Assembly: GCF_019375555.1 (NCBI RefSeq)
Contig: NZ_JAHXDN010000007.1
Span: 106,366 to 170,365, forward strand
Source of the DNA: Roseobacter insulae
GTDB lineage: Bacteria; Pseudomonadota; Alphaproteobacteria; Rhodobacterales; Rhodobacteraceae
Direction of reading: 5' to 3'
Length of the DNA stretch: 64,000 bases
Shown one piece after another: positions 33,593 to 43,409 of the stretch (positions are counted from its first letter, which is position 1; each line of letters begins with the position of its first letter). The translations under genes were made by a program, and so were the position numbers. The notes under the pieces were generated by a model that was given only the letters and a program-made list of their open reading frames with translations, was not told the DNA's origin and ran no database searches.

Positions 33593-35149
33593 TTACTTGG
33601 CCGTAATACGCCCATCCGTATAGGGCTTATAGGGCCCCTTTTCCGCCAGGAATTCAGCGGTCACATCCGCCAGATCGGGGCCAAAATCATAAGCGTTTGC
33701 GGCGTTCTTGAACATGTCGTAGCCATCGCCACCGTTTCGGACGTAGTTGTTCGACACGACGGAATAAACCTTTGCGGGGTCGATCGGCGCACCGCCCACC
33801 ATCACGTCGCTGATGCGGCTGCCCGCTGGTTTCGAGACATCAAAGGCGTAGCTCATGCCAGCCACTTGCGGGAAACGACCCGCCCCCTCTTCATGTTGGC
33901 TCACGCCGTTTTCCAAGGCCGCGATAATGGTTTCACCCGTTACCTGGAAGGTGCTCAGGGTGTTCTGGAACGGCAGAACCGTCAGGACTTCGCCCATGGT
34001 CACCTCGCCGGCATCGATGCTGGCCCGAATACCACCGCCGTTCTGAATGGCGATCTCAACTCCCTGATCCTTGACCCGCGCCAGCATGGCGTCGGCGATC
34101 AGGTTGCCCATCGCGCATTCCTTGGCGCGGCAGTCTTCACGCACGCCCACGATTTCGGCCGCCGTTTCGGCCACGACCTTGTTGCGGATCTCTTCCAGCG
34201 GCTTGGCGGCCTCGGCGATGCGGGCTTCGGTGGCTGCGTCCTTGGCCACATTGCCGTCGATCAGAACCGGCTCTCCCTTCGCCTCGGTGATCTTGCCCGC
34301 GTCATCGAAGGTGACGTTCAATTCCCCCAGAAACTTGCCGTAGGCATACGCCTGAACGATCGCGGTGTCTCCGACCATCGTCGGATACGGCCCGACAGCG
34401 CGGTCGCTGGTGTTGGACAGCAGCGAATTGGAGTGTCCGCCCACGATCACGTCAACGCCGGTCGTCTCGGCGGCCACGCGCTGATCGGTGCTGTACCCTG
34501 AGTGGCTGAGAACGATGATCTTGTTCACGCCGTCAGCAGTCAGCTTGTCCACCTCGCCCTGAACGGCGGCAACCGGATCAGAGAAGGTGATGTTATCGCC
34601 GGGTGACGCCAGCTCATCCGTATCTTCCGGTGTGAGACCGATCAGGCCCAGCTTTTCACCGCCACGCTCAATCACCGTGGACTTGGCCAGCGTGTCCGCC
34701 AGCAGCGGCTCGGCAGAGACATCGGCGTTCGACATCAGAACCGGGAAATTCACCGCGTCCATGAAGCCGCGCAGCACTTCCGGGCCATCGTCGAACTCGT
34801 GATTACCAACGGTCATTGCATCATAGCCGAGCTTGTTCATCATCTCGGCCGCCAGGGCACCTTTGTAGTAGGTGTAGAAAAGCGTGCCCTGAAACTGGTC
34901 GCCGCCATCCACGAGAATGGCGTTGTTGGAACGTGCGCGGGCCTGTTCGATGGCCGTTACAAGACGCGCAGACCCTCCGAAGCATTTGCCCTCCGCATCA
35001 TCCTCGGCAGAACAGCCACTATCATATTTGCTGATGGGCTCGAACCGCGCGTGAAAGTCATTGGTGTGCAGAATTGTCAGGTTGTACTCAGCCGACGCCA
35101 TGCCGCTTGTCAGGGCAAGGGCGGCTGTCGCTGTCAGGAATCGTTTCAT
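33593..35149 (-). CDS. Periplasmic 5'-nucleotidase / metallophosphoesterase (UshA-like)
   Basis: 518-residue exported phosphoesterase that releases phosphate from nucleotides outside the cytoplasm. The signal peptide KRFLTATAALALTSGMASA is followed by the calcineurin-like metal site: LHTNDFHARFEP, DGGDQFQG, TVGNHEFDDG, LSHSGYSTD and VGGHSN. The C-terminal 5'-nucleotidase domain has NGGGIRASIDAGEV and SNNYVRNGGDGYDMF, the substrate clamp. Both domains are complete. Divergent from DUF952-pyrD; a good terminator follows. Confidence 0.93.
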   Translation of the reverse strand: MKRFLTATAALALTSGMASAEYNLTILHTNDFHARFEPISKYDSGCSAEDDAEGKCFGGSARLVTAIEQARARSNNAILVDGGDQFQGTLFYTYYKGALAAEMMNKLGYDAMTVGNHEFDDGPEVLRGFMDAVNFPVLMSNADVSAEPLLADTLAKSTVIERGGEKLGLIGLTPEDTDELASPGDNITFSDPVAAVQGEVDKLTADGVNKIIVLSHSGYSTDQRVAAETTGVDVIVGGHSNSLLSNTSDRAVGPYPTMVGDTAIVQAYAYGKFLGELNVTFDDAGKITEAKGEPVLIDGNVAKDAATEARIAEAAKPLEEIRNKVVAETAAEIVGVREDCRAKECAMGNLIADAMLARVKDQGVEIAIQNGGGIRASIDAGEVTMGEVLTVLPFQNTLSTFQVTGETIIAALENGVSQHEEGAGRFPQVAGMSYAFDVSKPAGSRISDVMVGGAPIDPAKVYSVVSNNYVRNGGDGYDMFKNAANAYDFGPDLADVTAEFLAEKGPYKPYTDGRITAK

Positions 35150-35272
35150 GATTTTCCCCTCGGTTGGACTATGCGCATCATCGTGGCCGCTGCCGAAAGG
35201 ACTGTCAAAGGCTCTGTGCGAATTGCGGCCACACTTGACCTGCCGTCAGGCATGCCCGCACCGTAACGTCCC

Positions 35273-35317
35273 GATGCCCTCTGCCTGCCCTTGACGCCCA
35301 ACCGGCCAAAGGGCATC
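35273..35317 (+). other. Inverted repeat just before the DUF952 start
   Basis: GATGCCCT at 35273-35280 and AGGGCATC at 35310-35317 are perfect 8-bp arms, ending 9 bp before the ATG at 35326, so a leader hairpin could affect ribosome access. The 176-bp gap upstream holds nothing else I can name. Confidence 0.4.
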
Positions 35318-35325
35318 AGGCCTCT

Positions 35326-35676
35326 ATGATGATCTACAAAATCTTCCGGGCCGACGAATGGGCCCATCTGCGGGCAAACGGTGAAACCGCCGGGGCGCCG
35401 ATTGACATTGCAGACGGGTATGTTCACTTCTCCACGGCCACCCAGGCTGCCGAGACCGCGGCCAAGCACTTCGCGGGCGAAGACGGCTTGATGCTGCTGG
35501 CAATTGATACGGACCGGCTGAGCGATGATCTCAAATGGGAAGTTTCGCGCGGGGATCAGCTCTTTCCTCATTTGTACCGTCCTCTGAAAATGGCTGACGT
35601 GGTTTGGGCTCAGCCGCTGCCGCTTCACGGTGGGGCACATCAGTTTCCAGCCGGGCTGGAAGAGGCCAGCGCGTGA
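35326..35676 (+). CDS. DUF952 domain-containing protein
   Basis: 116 residues; the whole protein is one DUF952 domain: [62 protein letters not shown]. The conserved DGYIHFST-type motif and the PHLYR motif are the family marks. Function is not established for the family. It is placed 13 bp before pyrD, an order seen widely in Rhodobacterales, so it is probably co-transcribed. A second ATG at 35329 is equally possible as start. Confidence 0.88.
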   Translation: MMIYKIFRADEWAHLRANGETAGAPIDIADGYVHFSTATQAAETAAKHFAGEDGLMLLAIDTDRLSDDLKWEVSRGDQLFPHLYRPLKMADVVWAQPLPLHGGAHQFPAGLEEASA

Positions 35677-35689
35677 GCGGCATAAAACG

Positions 35690-36733
35690 ATGAAGCGGAT
35701 CATCGAACAGGTCGGTCTGCGTGCGCTGCGCCAGATCGATCCCGAAAAGGCCCATGGCCTCGCGCTAACAGCGTTGCAATCCGGGCTGGCGCCCGCCCCG
35801 GGGCCGGTTACTTCTGAGCGCCTGGCGACAACGGTTGCGGGCATCGCGATGCCGAACCCCGTGGGCCTTGCGGCAGGCTTCGACAAGAACGCGCAAGCCA
35901 TTGCGCCGCTGTCTCGCTGTGGTTTCGGGTTCCTGGAGGTTGGTGCCGCCACGCCGCTTGCCCAGCCTGGCAATCCAAAGCCGCGCCTCTTTCGGCTAAC
36001 CGAAGATGCGGCGGCGATCAATCGCTTCGGTTTTAACAATGACGGCATGGAGATCATCGGCGCGCGTCTGCAGGCGGCATCGGCATCGGTACCGGTCGGC
36101 ATCAATCTGGGTGCCAACAAGACCAGCGCAGACCGGGCCGCGGATTTCGCGAAGGTTATGGCGCATCTTGGCGCTTACGTGGATTTCGCCACCGTTAACG
36201 TATCGTCTCCCAATACCGAGAAGCTGCGTGATCTTCAGGGGCCAGCGGCGCTTGCCGCCCTGCTGGAGGGTGTGATGCAGGCACGCGGGACAACCCCGGT
36301 GTTTCTGAAAATCGCCCCTGACCTGACCGCGCAGGAAATTGCCGATATCGCGACCGTCGCACGGGATGCGCGCGTGGATGCGATTATTGCGACCAATACA
36401 ACGCTGTCGCGCGACGGTTTGCGCAGCGCGCAGGCCGGAGAGGCGGGCGGGCTGTCCGGCCAGCCGCTCTTTGACCGGTCAACACGGGTGCTGGCACAGC
36501 TGTCCGCTCAGACGGATATCCCGCTGATCGGTGTCGGGGGCATTGCCACTGCCGAACAGGCCTACGCGAAGATCTGCGCGGGAGCCTCTGCCGTTCAGCT
36601 CTATACCGCGCTGGTTTACGGCGGGCTGTCGCTGGTGAGCGACATTGTCGAGGGGCTTGACCGCCTGCTCGCACGTGACCGCTTTACCAGCGTGGCCGAA
36701 GCCACCGGCAGCCGCCGCGCCGACTGGACCTGA
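35690..36733 (+). CDS. pyrD: Dihydroorotate dehydrogenase (quinone), class 2
   Basis: 347-residue membrane-associated FMN enzyme that oxidises dihydroorotate to orotate in UMP synthesis. The class 2 N-terminal helices (residues 1-35) are present, then [12 protein letters not shown], the catalytic serine loop [12 protein letters not shown], the FMN lysine segment FLKIAPDLT and the phosphate-binding [13 protein letters not shown]. The start at 35690 fits the family; the open frame before it runs through the DUF952 gene. The gene converges with the MATE pump 12 bp away. Confidence 0.95.
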   Translation: MKRIIEQVGLRALRQIDPEKAHGLALTALQSGLAPAPGPVTSERLATTVAGIAMPNPVGLAAGFDKNAQAIAPLSRCGFGFLEVGAATPLAQPGNPKPRLFRLTEDAAAINRFGFNNDGMEIIGARLQAASASVPVGINLGANKTSADRAADFAKVMAHLGAYVDFATVNVSSPNTEKLRDLQGPAALAALLEGVMQARGTTPVFLKIAPDLTAQEIADIATVARDARVDAIIATNTTLSRDGLRSAQAGEAGGLSGQPLFDRSTRVLAQLSAQTDIPLIGVGGIATAEQAYAKICAGASAVQLYTALVYGGLSLVSDIVEGLDRLLARDRFTSVAEATGSRRADWT

Positions 36734-36745
36734 CCCTTGGGCTTT

Positions 36746-38071
36746 TCAGACAGATGCTTCCAGTGCCGGGTATCTCAGTGCCAGTGTGACGCCCCGAGCG
36801 ATGAATGAAATCAGCAGCGCCAGCCACAAACCGTGGTTGCCCAATAGTGGCAACAGCACGAAAATAGCCCCCCAGTAAATGGCAAAACTCAACGCCATCA
36901 TGTTGCGCATGTCGCGGCTGCGGGTCGCGCCAATGAATATGCCGTCCATCATCCAGGCCAGGCAGCCGATGATCGGCGCGACCACCATGTAGGGCAGGAA
37001 AGTGCGGGCGGTCTGCTGCACCGCGACATCCTTGGCCATCACATCGATGATCCATCCGCCGAAAAACGCGAACGCAAGAGCCGTGGTCACGCAGACCACC
37101 AGCCCCCACCCCGTCGTGATCAGGGCGCTCCGCCGCACGTAGGCCCGGTCACCGCGCCCGATTGCACGGGCGATGAGGGTTTCCGCGGCAAAGGCAAAAC
37201 CGTCCATCGCATAGGCGATGATATACATGAATTGCACAAGAATTTCGTTGGCGGCCAGCGTCACGTCCCCGAACTTCGCCCCGATGAAAACGAAAGAGGA
37301 AAAGATAATCATCAACATGGCCGACCGCAGCAGAATATCGGTGTTCAGCAAGGCCATTCGGATCAGTTTCGCCCTGTCGAAAATGCGCGACCAATCGCGC
37401 CAGTCGGGCCTGCGAAAAGCGCTGCGGCAGAACCAGAGGCCCAGTCCCGCCCCGGTCAGTTCCGCGATGACCGTCGCGATGGCAACCCCGCTGACGCCCC
37501 AGTCGAAAACCAGCACAAACAGCAAATCCAACAGAATATTGACGCCGTTCATGACCAGCTGAACCCAGAAAACCCCCGACGTCCGCTCCATCGCCACCAG
37601 CCAGCCGGTCAGCGCGTAGACAGCGATGGCGGCGGGCGCGGTCCAGATCCGGATGCCCAGATAGGCGCGTGCGAGGCTTTCGACTTCCGCGCTGGCCGGC
37701 GCCAGTCGCAGCGCGCCCCAGAAGATCAGCGGTTGCAGGATGATCAGCACAAACCCGCCCGCTATGGCGACCAGCAAGGCGCGGGTCAGCCAGGCGGAGA
37801 CTTCGGCCGTGTCCCCCGCCCCTTCCGCCTGACCGACAAGACCCACCGTTCCCATCCGCAGGAATCCGAAGATCCAGTAGACGGTGGACAGGATGATCGC
37901 ACCAAGGGCCACCGCACCGATGGGGGCGGCCTCTCCGATCTGACCGACAACACCAACGTCGACCGCACCAAGAATTGGCACCGTCGCGTTCGACAGGACG
38001 ATCGGCAAAGCGATGTTCAGAACCCGGCGGTGGGAAACCGCCGCGTGAGCATCGCCTGCCGCGTCAGTCAC
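36746..38071 (-). CDS. MATE-family efflux transporter (DinF-like)
   Basis: 441-residue inner-membrane transporter with about twelve helices in two similar halves. Features: LNIALPIVLSNATVPILGAVDVGVVG at the start, GAIILSTVYWIFGFLRMGTVGLVGQAEG in the first half, and AMDGFAFAAETLIARAIGRGD in the second. DinF-type MATE proteins export cationic or amphipathic compounds using H+ or Na+. Its start overlaps the end of the thioesterase gene upstream by 8 nt, so it is the third gene of a thioesterase-thioesterase-MATE unit. Confidence 0.92.
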   Translation of the reverse strand: MTDAAGDAHAAVSHRRVLNIALPIVLSNATVPILGAVDVGVVGQIGEAAPIGAVALGAIILSTVYWIFGFLRMGTVGLVGQAEGAGDTAEVSAWLTRALLVAIAGGFVLIILQPLIFWGALRLAPASAEVESLARAYLGIRIWTAPAAIAVYALTGWLVAMERTSGVFWVQLVMNGVNILLDLLFVLVFDWGVSGVAIATVIAELTGAGLGLWFCRSAFRRPDWRDWSRIFDRAKLIRMALLNTDILLRSAMLMIIFSSFVFIGAKFGDVTLAANEILVQFMYIIAYAMDGFAFAAETLIARAIGRGDRAYVRRSALITTGWGLVVCVTTALAFAFFGGWIIDVMAKDVAVQQTARTFLPYMVVAPIIGCLAWMMDGIFIGATRSRDMRNMMALSFAIYWGAIFVLLPLLGNHGLWLALLISFIARGVTLALRYPALEASV

Positions 38072-38579
38072 GGAGCGGTGGCATCAGGAAATGCCCGGTC
38101 GCCTGGGCAAACAACCTGCTGCGGTTGTCCTGCCAGGCTTCCACGTGAACAGAGGCATAGCGCCGCCCGGAGCGGTTGATACGCGCCCGCGCATAGGCAT
38201 CCCGGGGCAAGCCCGAGCGCAGATAGTCCGTTGAGATATCGATTGTTTTCGGCAGTCTTGGCAGGCCGCCCGCCTCAAGGGCGTCGGTGTCGATGACGCC
38301 CGATTCAACGTCTTCCCACAGGTAGGACCAACTCAGCGTGATGATCGCGGTAACTTCCAGAAAGGCCGCCGTTACACCACCGTGGATCGCGGGCAGCATC
38401 GGGTTCCCGATCAGCTTCTGATCGAAAGGCAGAACCCCCGTCAGCTCGTCGCCTTTCCTTTCGAACTGCATGCCAAGGTACTGGATGTAGGGCACACGTT
38501 CGACAAGCGCGCGCAGCGTCGCGTCCCGTCTCTGTTTGACAACCTGCACCGGTTCGGGCGGTCTGCGCGGCGCTTTCAT
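38064..38579 (-). CDS. PaaI-family acyl-CoA thioesterase (hotdog), first of two
   Basis: 171-residue hotdog-fold protein. The PaaI motif is IHGGVTAAFLEVTAIITL, with His-Gly-Gly and the following acidic residue as the usual catalytic elements; KTIDISTDYLRSG and RSGRRYASVHVEAW are the following strands. It has an N-terminal extension of about 20 residues compared with its neighbour. It overlaps that neighbour (ATGA) and the MATE gene. Substrate not readable, probably a hydrophobic acyl-CoA. Confidence 0.87.
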   Translation of the reverse strand: MKAPRRPPEPVQVVKQRRDATLRALVERVPYIQYLGMQFERKGDELTGVLPFDQKLIGNPMLPAIHGGVTAAFLEVTAIITLSWSYLWEDVESGVIDTDALEAGGLPRLPKTIDISTDYLRSGLPRDAYARARINRSGRRYASVHVEAWQDNRSRLFAQATGHFLMPPLRD

Positions 38580-38998
38580 CGCGTGCCCTCCACGGTGAAG
38601 GCCCCGGTGGCCGCGGCAACCGGGTTTTCGCTGTCGTCATCTGTGGCGGTCGCCCGCACGAAGGCCACGGTACGCGTCACGTGATAACAGGTCGCCTGCG
38701 CCCGGATTGCCTGGCCGGGCGTCGCGGCGCGCATGTAATCGATGCGCAGATCGATCGTCGCCGTCCCGCCGGGGTTTGCCGGATGGCTCATCACCGCCGC
38801 GCCGCAGCAGGTGTCCATCAGGGCAGATACCGCACCGCCGTGAATCACTCCGGTATCCGGGTCGCCGACAAGCTTGCCATCGTAAGGCATTTCAATCGTG
38901 GCAACACCGTCCCCCATGTCGGTCAATTGCATGCCCAAGGCTTTGCTGTGGGGAATCGCTTCGATGAATTGACGCGCGATATCGACTTTTTTGTTCAT
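38576..38998 (-). CDS. PaaI-family acyl-CoA thioesterase (hotdog), second of two
   Basis: 140-residue standard-length PaaI protein: GVIHGGAVSALMDTCCGAAVM carries the motif, with Asp as the catalytic acid, followed by TIDLRIDYMRAATPGQ and RTVAFVRATATDDD. The ATG at 38998 begins MNKKVDIARQFIEAIP, the family start; the open frame to 39184 crosses into the MerR gene region and is discarded. First gene of the unit; divergent from a MerR regulator, sharing 133 bp. Confidence 0.87.
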   Translation of the reverse strand: MNKKVDIARQFIEAIPHSKALGMQLTDMGDGVATIEMPYDGKLVGDPDTGVIHGGAVSALMDTCCGAAVMSHPANPGGTATIDLRIDYMRAATPGQAIRAQATCYHVTRTVAFVRATATDDDSENPVAAATGAFTVEGTR

Positions 38999-39131
38999 AT
39001 TGTTCCGATCAGATGGGGTGAACCAGAAGTGTCTGCGTCCCTTTATCATCGCAGAGCAGTCACAAGGGCAAGAGCGACGGTTGCGCTCTTTGAATTCGCG
39101 TCTTAGCCTGACGATAAGGGAGAGCCGACAC

Positions 39132-39506
39132 ATGCCAGATGAGCGTCTGACATTCAAAGAAATGTGCGCCAAGTTCGACGTCACACCCAGAACGCTGCGG
39201 TACTATGAATACATCGAGCTGCTTGAACCCGACCGCGAGGGGCGCGCGCGTTTTTATGGCGCCCGGGAATGCGCAAGGATGAAACTGATCTTGCGGGGGC
39301 GCAAGTTCGGGTTTCAGCTGGAAGACATTCGTCAATGGTTGCTGATTTATGAACACGAAGGCACGGCGGCGCAGATGGAAGCATGGATCGACCTTGCGGA
39401 TGGCCAGCTCAAAGAACTTGCCGATCAGCGCGCGCAACTTGATGAGGCCATGCAAGAACTTCAGGATCTGCGCGATTCCGTCGCGCGGGAAATTAACAAA
39501 GGCTGA
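39132..39506 (+). CDS. MerR-family transcriptional regulator 1
   Basis: 124 residues. The winged HTH is [21 protein letters not shown] at the N-terminus, then EPDREGRARFYGARECARMKLILRGRKFGF, and a C-terminal coiled coil (MEAWIDLADGQLKELADQRAQLDEAMQELQ split over residues 82-112). No metal-binding cysteines, so it senses something organic, as LiuR-type regulators do. GGGAG lies about 10 nt before the ATG. It is followed by a paralogue at 39741; the two share TPRTLR and LILRG blocks. Confidence 0.88.
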   Translation: MPDERLTFKEMCAKFDVTPRTLRYYEYIELLEPDREGRARFYGARECARMKLILRGRKFGFQLEDIRQWLLIYEHEGTAAQMEAWIDLADGQLKELADQRAQLDEAMQELQDLRDSVAREINKG

Positions 39507-39593
39507 TTGCCCCGGCCGAGACGTTGGCAGGAACCGATTCCCATTTAGCAAGATGATATTTGCTGAACTGACCGGCACAGATCGGCAGCTTTT

Positions 39594-39615
39594 GCGCGTG
39601 ACGCCGCGTGTTTTT
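39594..39615 (+). terminator. Weak terminator candidate after MerR 1
   Basis: GCGCG at 39594-39598 pairs with CGCGT at 39605-39609 (one G-U) around 6 nt, followed by G and TTTTT at 39611-39615. The stem is short, so termination would be partial. Confidence 0.35.
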
Positions 39616-39642
39616 CCGTTGCCGCAATGGCAAGCTGTAAAG

Positions 39643-39672
39643 TGACGTAACGTTCAGGTTACGTAAACGTCA
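39643..39672. promoter_or_regulatory. MerR/LiuR-like operator pair before the beta-oxidation operon
   Basis: TGACGTAACGTT at 39643-39654 is followed by TTACGTAAACGTCA at 39659-39672. The second strongly resembles the palindromic ACGTxxACGT sites of LiuR, the MerR-type regulator of branched-chain amino acid and fatty-acid breakdown. It stands 69 bp before MerR 2 and the beta-oxidation operon, so either MerR protein could bind it. Confidence 0.6.
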
Positions 39673-39740
39673 TGCTGTATTGTAGCTCACCCGGCAGATC
39701 ATACCTGTGCCGCGTTCCGATGCTGAAAAGAGTAAAACCG

Positions 39741-40142
39741 ATGACCGACGAGATCATGACCATTCGCGAGATGTGCGACACCTTCGATGTCACACCCCGC
39801 ACGCTGAGATTTTACGAATCCAAAGAATTGCTGTTTCCGATCCGGGAAGGACAAAAGCGCCTGTTCACTCGCCGTGACCGCGCCCGCCTCAAGCTTATTC
39901 TGCGCGGCAAGCGCTTCGGTGTGAGCCTCGAAGAACTGCGCCAGCTTCTCGATCTTTACGACATGGGCGATCAGCAGCAAACGCAGCTTCGGGCTTCCTA
40001 CGACGTGGGGCTGAAGCGTCTGTCCGAAATGGAAAATCAGCGCGATGCGCTGACCGAGGCCATTGATGATCTGAAAGAACAACTGAAATGGGGTGCCGAA
40101 ATGCTGGCCTCCATGGAAAAACACAAGGACGCGGCCGAGTAA
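39741..40142 (+). CDS. MerR-family transcriptional regulator 2
   Basis: 133 residues with HTH at [21 protein letters not shown], wing with [25 protein letters not shown], and a C-terminal coiled coil ([20 protein letters not shown]). Lacks metal-binding cysteines. It is paralogous to the regulator at 39132 and lies 40 bp before the first acyl-CoA dehydrogenase gene, in the same direction, so it is probably the autoregulated first gene of that operon. Start 39741 is the family-like ATG; 39720 is an alternative. Confidence 0.88.
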   Translation: MTDEIMTIREMCDTFDVTPRTLRFYESKELLFPIREGQKRLFTRRDRARLKLILRGKRFGVSLEELRQLLDLYDMGDQQQTQLRASYDVGLKRLSEMENQRDALTEAIDDLKEQLKWGAEMLASMEKHKDAAE

Positions 40143-40182
40143 GGACGCACCCGCAACGCACGACCTTAGGGAGAGAGACCAG

Positions 40183-41964
40183 ATGCCCAGATACACCGCC
40201 CCCACAAAAGACATGCAATTCGTTCTGCACGATGTACTGAAGGTGACCGAACAGAGCATCCCCGGCTATGACGAGCTGGAGGCCGACTTCACCTCGGCCA
40301 TTCTGGAAGAGGCCGGCAAGCTTACCTCCGAGGTGCTGGCCCCCCTCAATGTGGTGGGCGACACGGAAGGCTGCGTGCTGGAAAACGGCGTGGTGCGCAC
40401 GCCTGCCGGCTTCAAGGCCGCCTTCGAGCAGGTCAAGGAAGGCGGCTGGCCCGGTCTCGACATGCCCGAGGAATACGGCGGGCAGAATATGCCCTACGTG
40501 ATGGGCACCGCAGTGGGCGAGATGTTTTCTTCCGCCAACATGGCCTTCACCATGTATCAGGGCCTGACCCATGGGGCGGCTTCTGCGATCCTTGCGCATG
40601 GCACGGACGCACAGAAAGACACGTATCTGCCCAAGATGGTCGCCTGCGACTGGACCGGCACGATGAACCTCACCGAGCCGCATTGCGGAACCGATCTTGG
40701 CCTGATGCGCACCAAGGCGGAGCCGCAGGACGATGGCAGCTACAAGATCAGTGGGCAGAAGATCTTCATCTCCGCCGGTGAACATGACATGTCCGACAAC
40801 ATCATCCACCTTGTGCTGGCGAAAATCACCGGCGCGCCGGACGGCATCAAGGGCGTGTCGCTTTTCATCGTGCCGAAATTCATGGTCAACGAAGACGGTT
40901 CCCTGGGAGAGCGGAACGCGGTTGCCGTGGGTAAGATCGAGGAAAAGATGGGTATCCACGGCAACTCCACCTGCGTGATGAACTACGACGGCGCAACCGG
41001 GTACCTGCTGGGCGAGGCGCACAAGGGCATGCGCGCAATGTTCACCATGATGAACGAGGCGCGTCTGGGTGTGGGCATGCAGGGTATGTCCCAGGCCGAG
41101 GTCGCCTATCAGAACGCGCTGGATTACGCCAAGGACCGGCTGCAGGGCCGCGACGTGACGGGCGTGAAGAACCCCGAAGGACCGGCTGATCCGCTGATCG
41201 TGCACCCGGATATCCGCCGGTCTCTGATGGACCAGAAAAGCTTTGCCGAGGGCGCGCGGGCCTTCATCCTCTGGGGCTCAACACTGATCGACGCCGCCCA
41301 CCGCGGGCAGGACAAGGATGCTGACGGGCTGGTTTCGCTGCTGACCCCGGTTATCAAGGGCTTCCTGACGGATCAGGGCTACGACATGACCATCAAGGCG
41401 CAACAGGTATACGGCGGGCATGGCTACATCGAGGAATGGGGCATGTCGCAATACACCCGCGATGCGCGGATCGCGATGATCTACGAAGGGGCGAATGGGG
41501 TTCAGGCGCTGGATCTCGTGGGCCGCAAGCTGGCGCAGGACGGTGGCAAACATGTGATGGCGTTCTTTGATCTGGTCAAAAGCTTTATCAAGGAAAACGC
41601 CGGACAGGATGCCGACTTCGATGCGCAATTCCTCGAGCCGCTGAAGGCGGCGAGCAAGGACCTGCAGGCGGCCGGCATGTACTTCATGCAAAACGGCATG
41701 AAGAGCCCCAACAACGCGCTCTCCGGCTCCTATGATTTCATGCATATGTTCGGCCATGTTTGCCTGGGCCTGATGTGGGCAAAAATGGGCAAGGCCGCGC
41801 GGACAGCCCTGAACGACGGGGCGTCTGACGTTGCGTTCTACGAGACAAAGCTGAACACCGGTCGCTACTATATGGCGCGGCAATTGCCGGCGACGGCCTT
41901 GCACCTGAGCCGGATCCAGACCGGTGCCGACACGGTTATGGCGCTGGAGGTAGCAAACTTTTAA
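40183..41964 (+). CDS. Acyl-CoA dehydrogenase, long form (FadE/DmdC type)
   Basis: 593 residues, with the usual ACAD core plus a C-terminal helical extension. Recognisable elements: [45 protein letters not shown]-type loop ([18 protein letters not shown]), and the catalytic Glu in [19 protein letters not shown]. The extension runs from about residue 470. This subfamily includes medium/long-chain dehydrogenases and DmdC (methylmercaptopropionyl-CoA); the neighbouring thiolase and hydratase/dehydrogenase favour fatty acid oxidation. The start at 40183 follows AGGGAGAGAGACC. Confidence 0.88.
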   Translation: MPRYTAPTKDMQFVLHDVLKVTEQSIPGYDELEADFTSAILEEAGKLTSEVLAPLNVVGDTEGCVLENGVVRTPAGFKAAFEQVKEGGWPGLDMPEEYGGQNMPYVMGTAVGEMFSSANMAFTMYQGLTHGAASAILAHGTDAQKDTYLPKMVACDWTGTMNLTEPHCGTDLGLMRTKAEPQDDGSYKISGQKIFISAGEHDMSDNIIHLVLAKITGAPDGIKGVSLFIVPKFMVNEDGSLGERNAVAVGKIEEKMGIHGNSTCVMNYDGATGYLLGEAHKGMRAMFTMMNEARLGVGMQGMSQAEVAYQNALDYAKDRLQGRDVTGVKNPEGPADPLIVHPDIRRSLMDQKSFAEGARAFILWGSTLIDAAHRGQDKDADGLVSLLTPVIKGFLTDQGYDMTIKAQQVYGGHGYIEEWGMSQYTRDARIAMIYEGANGVQALDLVGRKLAQDGGKHVMAFFDLVKSFIKENAGQDADFDAQFLEPLKAASKDLQAAGMYFMQNGMKSPNNALSGSYDFMHMFGHVCLGLMWAKMGKAARTALNDGASDVAFYETKLNTGRYYMARQLPATALHLSRIQTGADTVMALEVANF

Positions 41965-42017
41965 GAAGGAACGGCGCGCCGATGAGCGCGCCATTCTACG
42001 CTGCAAAGGAATCGCCC

Positions 42018-42230
42018 ATGCCGAAACGTTTTCGTCTGACCCGCCGCTTCCCGGTTGCCATGACAGAAGACGGTTACCGCAGGCTGAAACGTTTTGCAGC
42101 GGACGCCGGGTTGGATGAAGGCGAAGCGCTGTCGTTTCTCTTCGAGAATTTCGACAGCGTGATCAATGAAGAGACGTTCAGCCACCGGCTGAGACTTTTC
42201 AACGCGGAGCTCGATGCGCGTAAGAAGTAG
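42018..42230 (+). CDS. Small ribbon-helix-helix-like protein
   Basis: 70 residues from the ATG at 42018, which has AAAGGAA just upstream; an in-frame ATG at 41982 would add 12. The order strand (FPVAMTE), helix (DGYRRLKRFAADAG), turn, helix (GEALSFLFENFDSVI) fits a MetJ/Arc-type ribbon-helix-helix DNA-binding protein, although with no second domain. It stands between two acyl-CoA dehydrogenase genes, 54 bp after the first and 22 bp before the second, so it is clearly part of the operon. Function unknown; a small regulator is a guess from the fold. Confidence 0.65.
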   Translation: MPKRFRLTRRFPVAMTEDGYRRLKRFAADAGLDEGEALSFLFENFDSVINEETFSHRLRLFNAELDARKK

Positions 42231-42251
42231 CACATCTGGGGAGGGTGCGGC

Positions 42252-43409
42252 ATGAAAGACGGATCAAACGACACCTCCGGTTGGATGACCGACGAACACG
42301 GCATGATTGCCGATATGACGGCGCAGTTCATCACGACGGAATGGGCCCCGAAATTCGAGACATGGCGCAAGCAGGGCCAGATGGATCGCGTGATCTGGGC
42401 CGAGGCGGGCGCATTGGGGTTGCTCTGCCCGTCGGTACCAGAGGAATACGGCGGACCGGGCGGCGATTTCGGCCACGAGGCAGCGATCCTGATCGAGGCC
42501 TCGCGCGCCAATCTTGCAAGCTGGGGGCATGGCATCCATTCGGGCATCGTGGCGCATTATGTGCTGGCCTATGGCACCGAGGACCAGAAAAAACGCTGGT
42601 TGCCCAAGATGGTCTCGGGTGATCTGGTCGGCGCGCTTGCGATGACCGAACCCTCTACCGGGTCGGACGTACAAAGTATCAGGACAAAAGCCGTGCGCGA
42701 CGGCAACGTCTTTCGATTGTCCGGACAAAAAACATTCATCACCAACGGTCAGCATGCCAACCTGATCATCGTGGCGGCCAAGACCGACCCCGCGGAAGGT
42801 TCCAAGGGGGTGTCCCTCGTCGTGCTAGAAACTGATGGGGCGCAGGGGTTTACCCGGGGGCGCAACCTCGAAAAGGTTGGTTTGCACGCGGCGGATACAT
42901 CCGAGTTGTTCTTCGACGACATCGCCATCCCGCCGGAGAACATACTGGGCGGCGACGAAGGTCAGGGTTTCTACCAGATGATGCAGCAGCTTCCGCAGGA
43001 ACGGCTGATCATCGGTTGCGGCGCTGTCGGCGCGATGGAAGGCGCAGTGGAACGCACGATTGCCTATTGCAAGGAACGTGAAGCCTTTGGCGGACCGCTT
43101 ACCCAATTTCAGAACACGCGGTTCAAACTGGCCGAGTGCAAGACACGCACCGCCGTGGCGCGGGCCTTTCTGGACCAGTGCATCGCCGAGCACCTGCGCG
43201 GCGAACTGACCGTGGAACGCGCGGCCATGTGCAAATACTGGCTGACCGACACCCAATGCGACGTGCTGGACGACTGTGTGCAGCTGCACGGCGGCTACGG
43301 TTTCATGCAGGAATACGCGGTGGCCGAAATGTGGGCCGACGCGCGTGTGCAACGCATCTACGGCGGTACGAACGAGATCATGAAAGAACTGATTGCGAGG
43401 ACCCTATGA
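42252..43409 (+). CDS. Acyl-CoA dehydrogenase, long-chain (LCAD-like)
   Basis: 385 residues with a standard ACAD layout: [50 protein letters not shown] and [12 protein letters not shown]. In the place of the usual catalytic YEGT the end reads [18 protein letters not shown], as in LCAD and isovaleryl-CoA dehydrogenase, where the base is a Glu of an earlier helix; the candidate here is in [17 protein letters not shown]. It oxidises an acyl-CoA to the trans-2-enoyl-CoA, passing electrons to ETF. Its stop overlaps the GST start (ATGA). Confidence 0.9.
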   Translation: MKDGSNDTSGWMTDEHGMIADMTAQFITTEWAPKFETWRKQGQMDRVIWAEAGALGLLCPSVPEEYGGPGGDFGHEAAILIEASRANLASWGHGIHSGIVAHYVLAYGTEDQKKRWLPKMVSGDLVGALAMTEPSTGSDVQSIRTKAVRDGNVFRLSGQKTFITNGQHANLIIVAAKTDPAEGSKGVSLVVLETDGAQGFTRGRNLEKVGLHAADTSELFFDDIAIPPENILGGDEGQGFYQMMQQLPQERLIIGCGAVGAMEGAVERTIAYCKEREAFGGPLTQFQNTRFKLAECKTRTAVARAFLDQCIAEHLRGELTVERAAMCKYWLTDTQCDVLDDCVQLHGGYGFMQEYAVAEMWADARVQRIYGGTNEIMKELIARTL

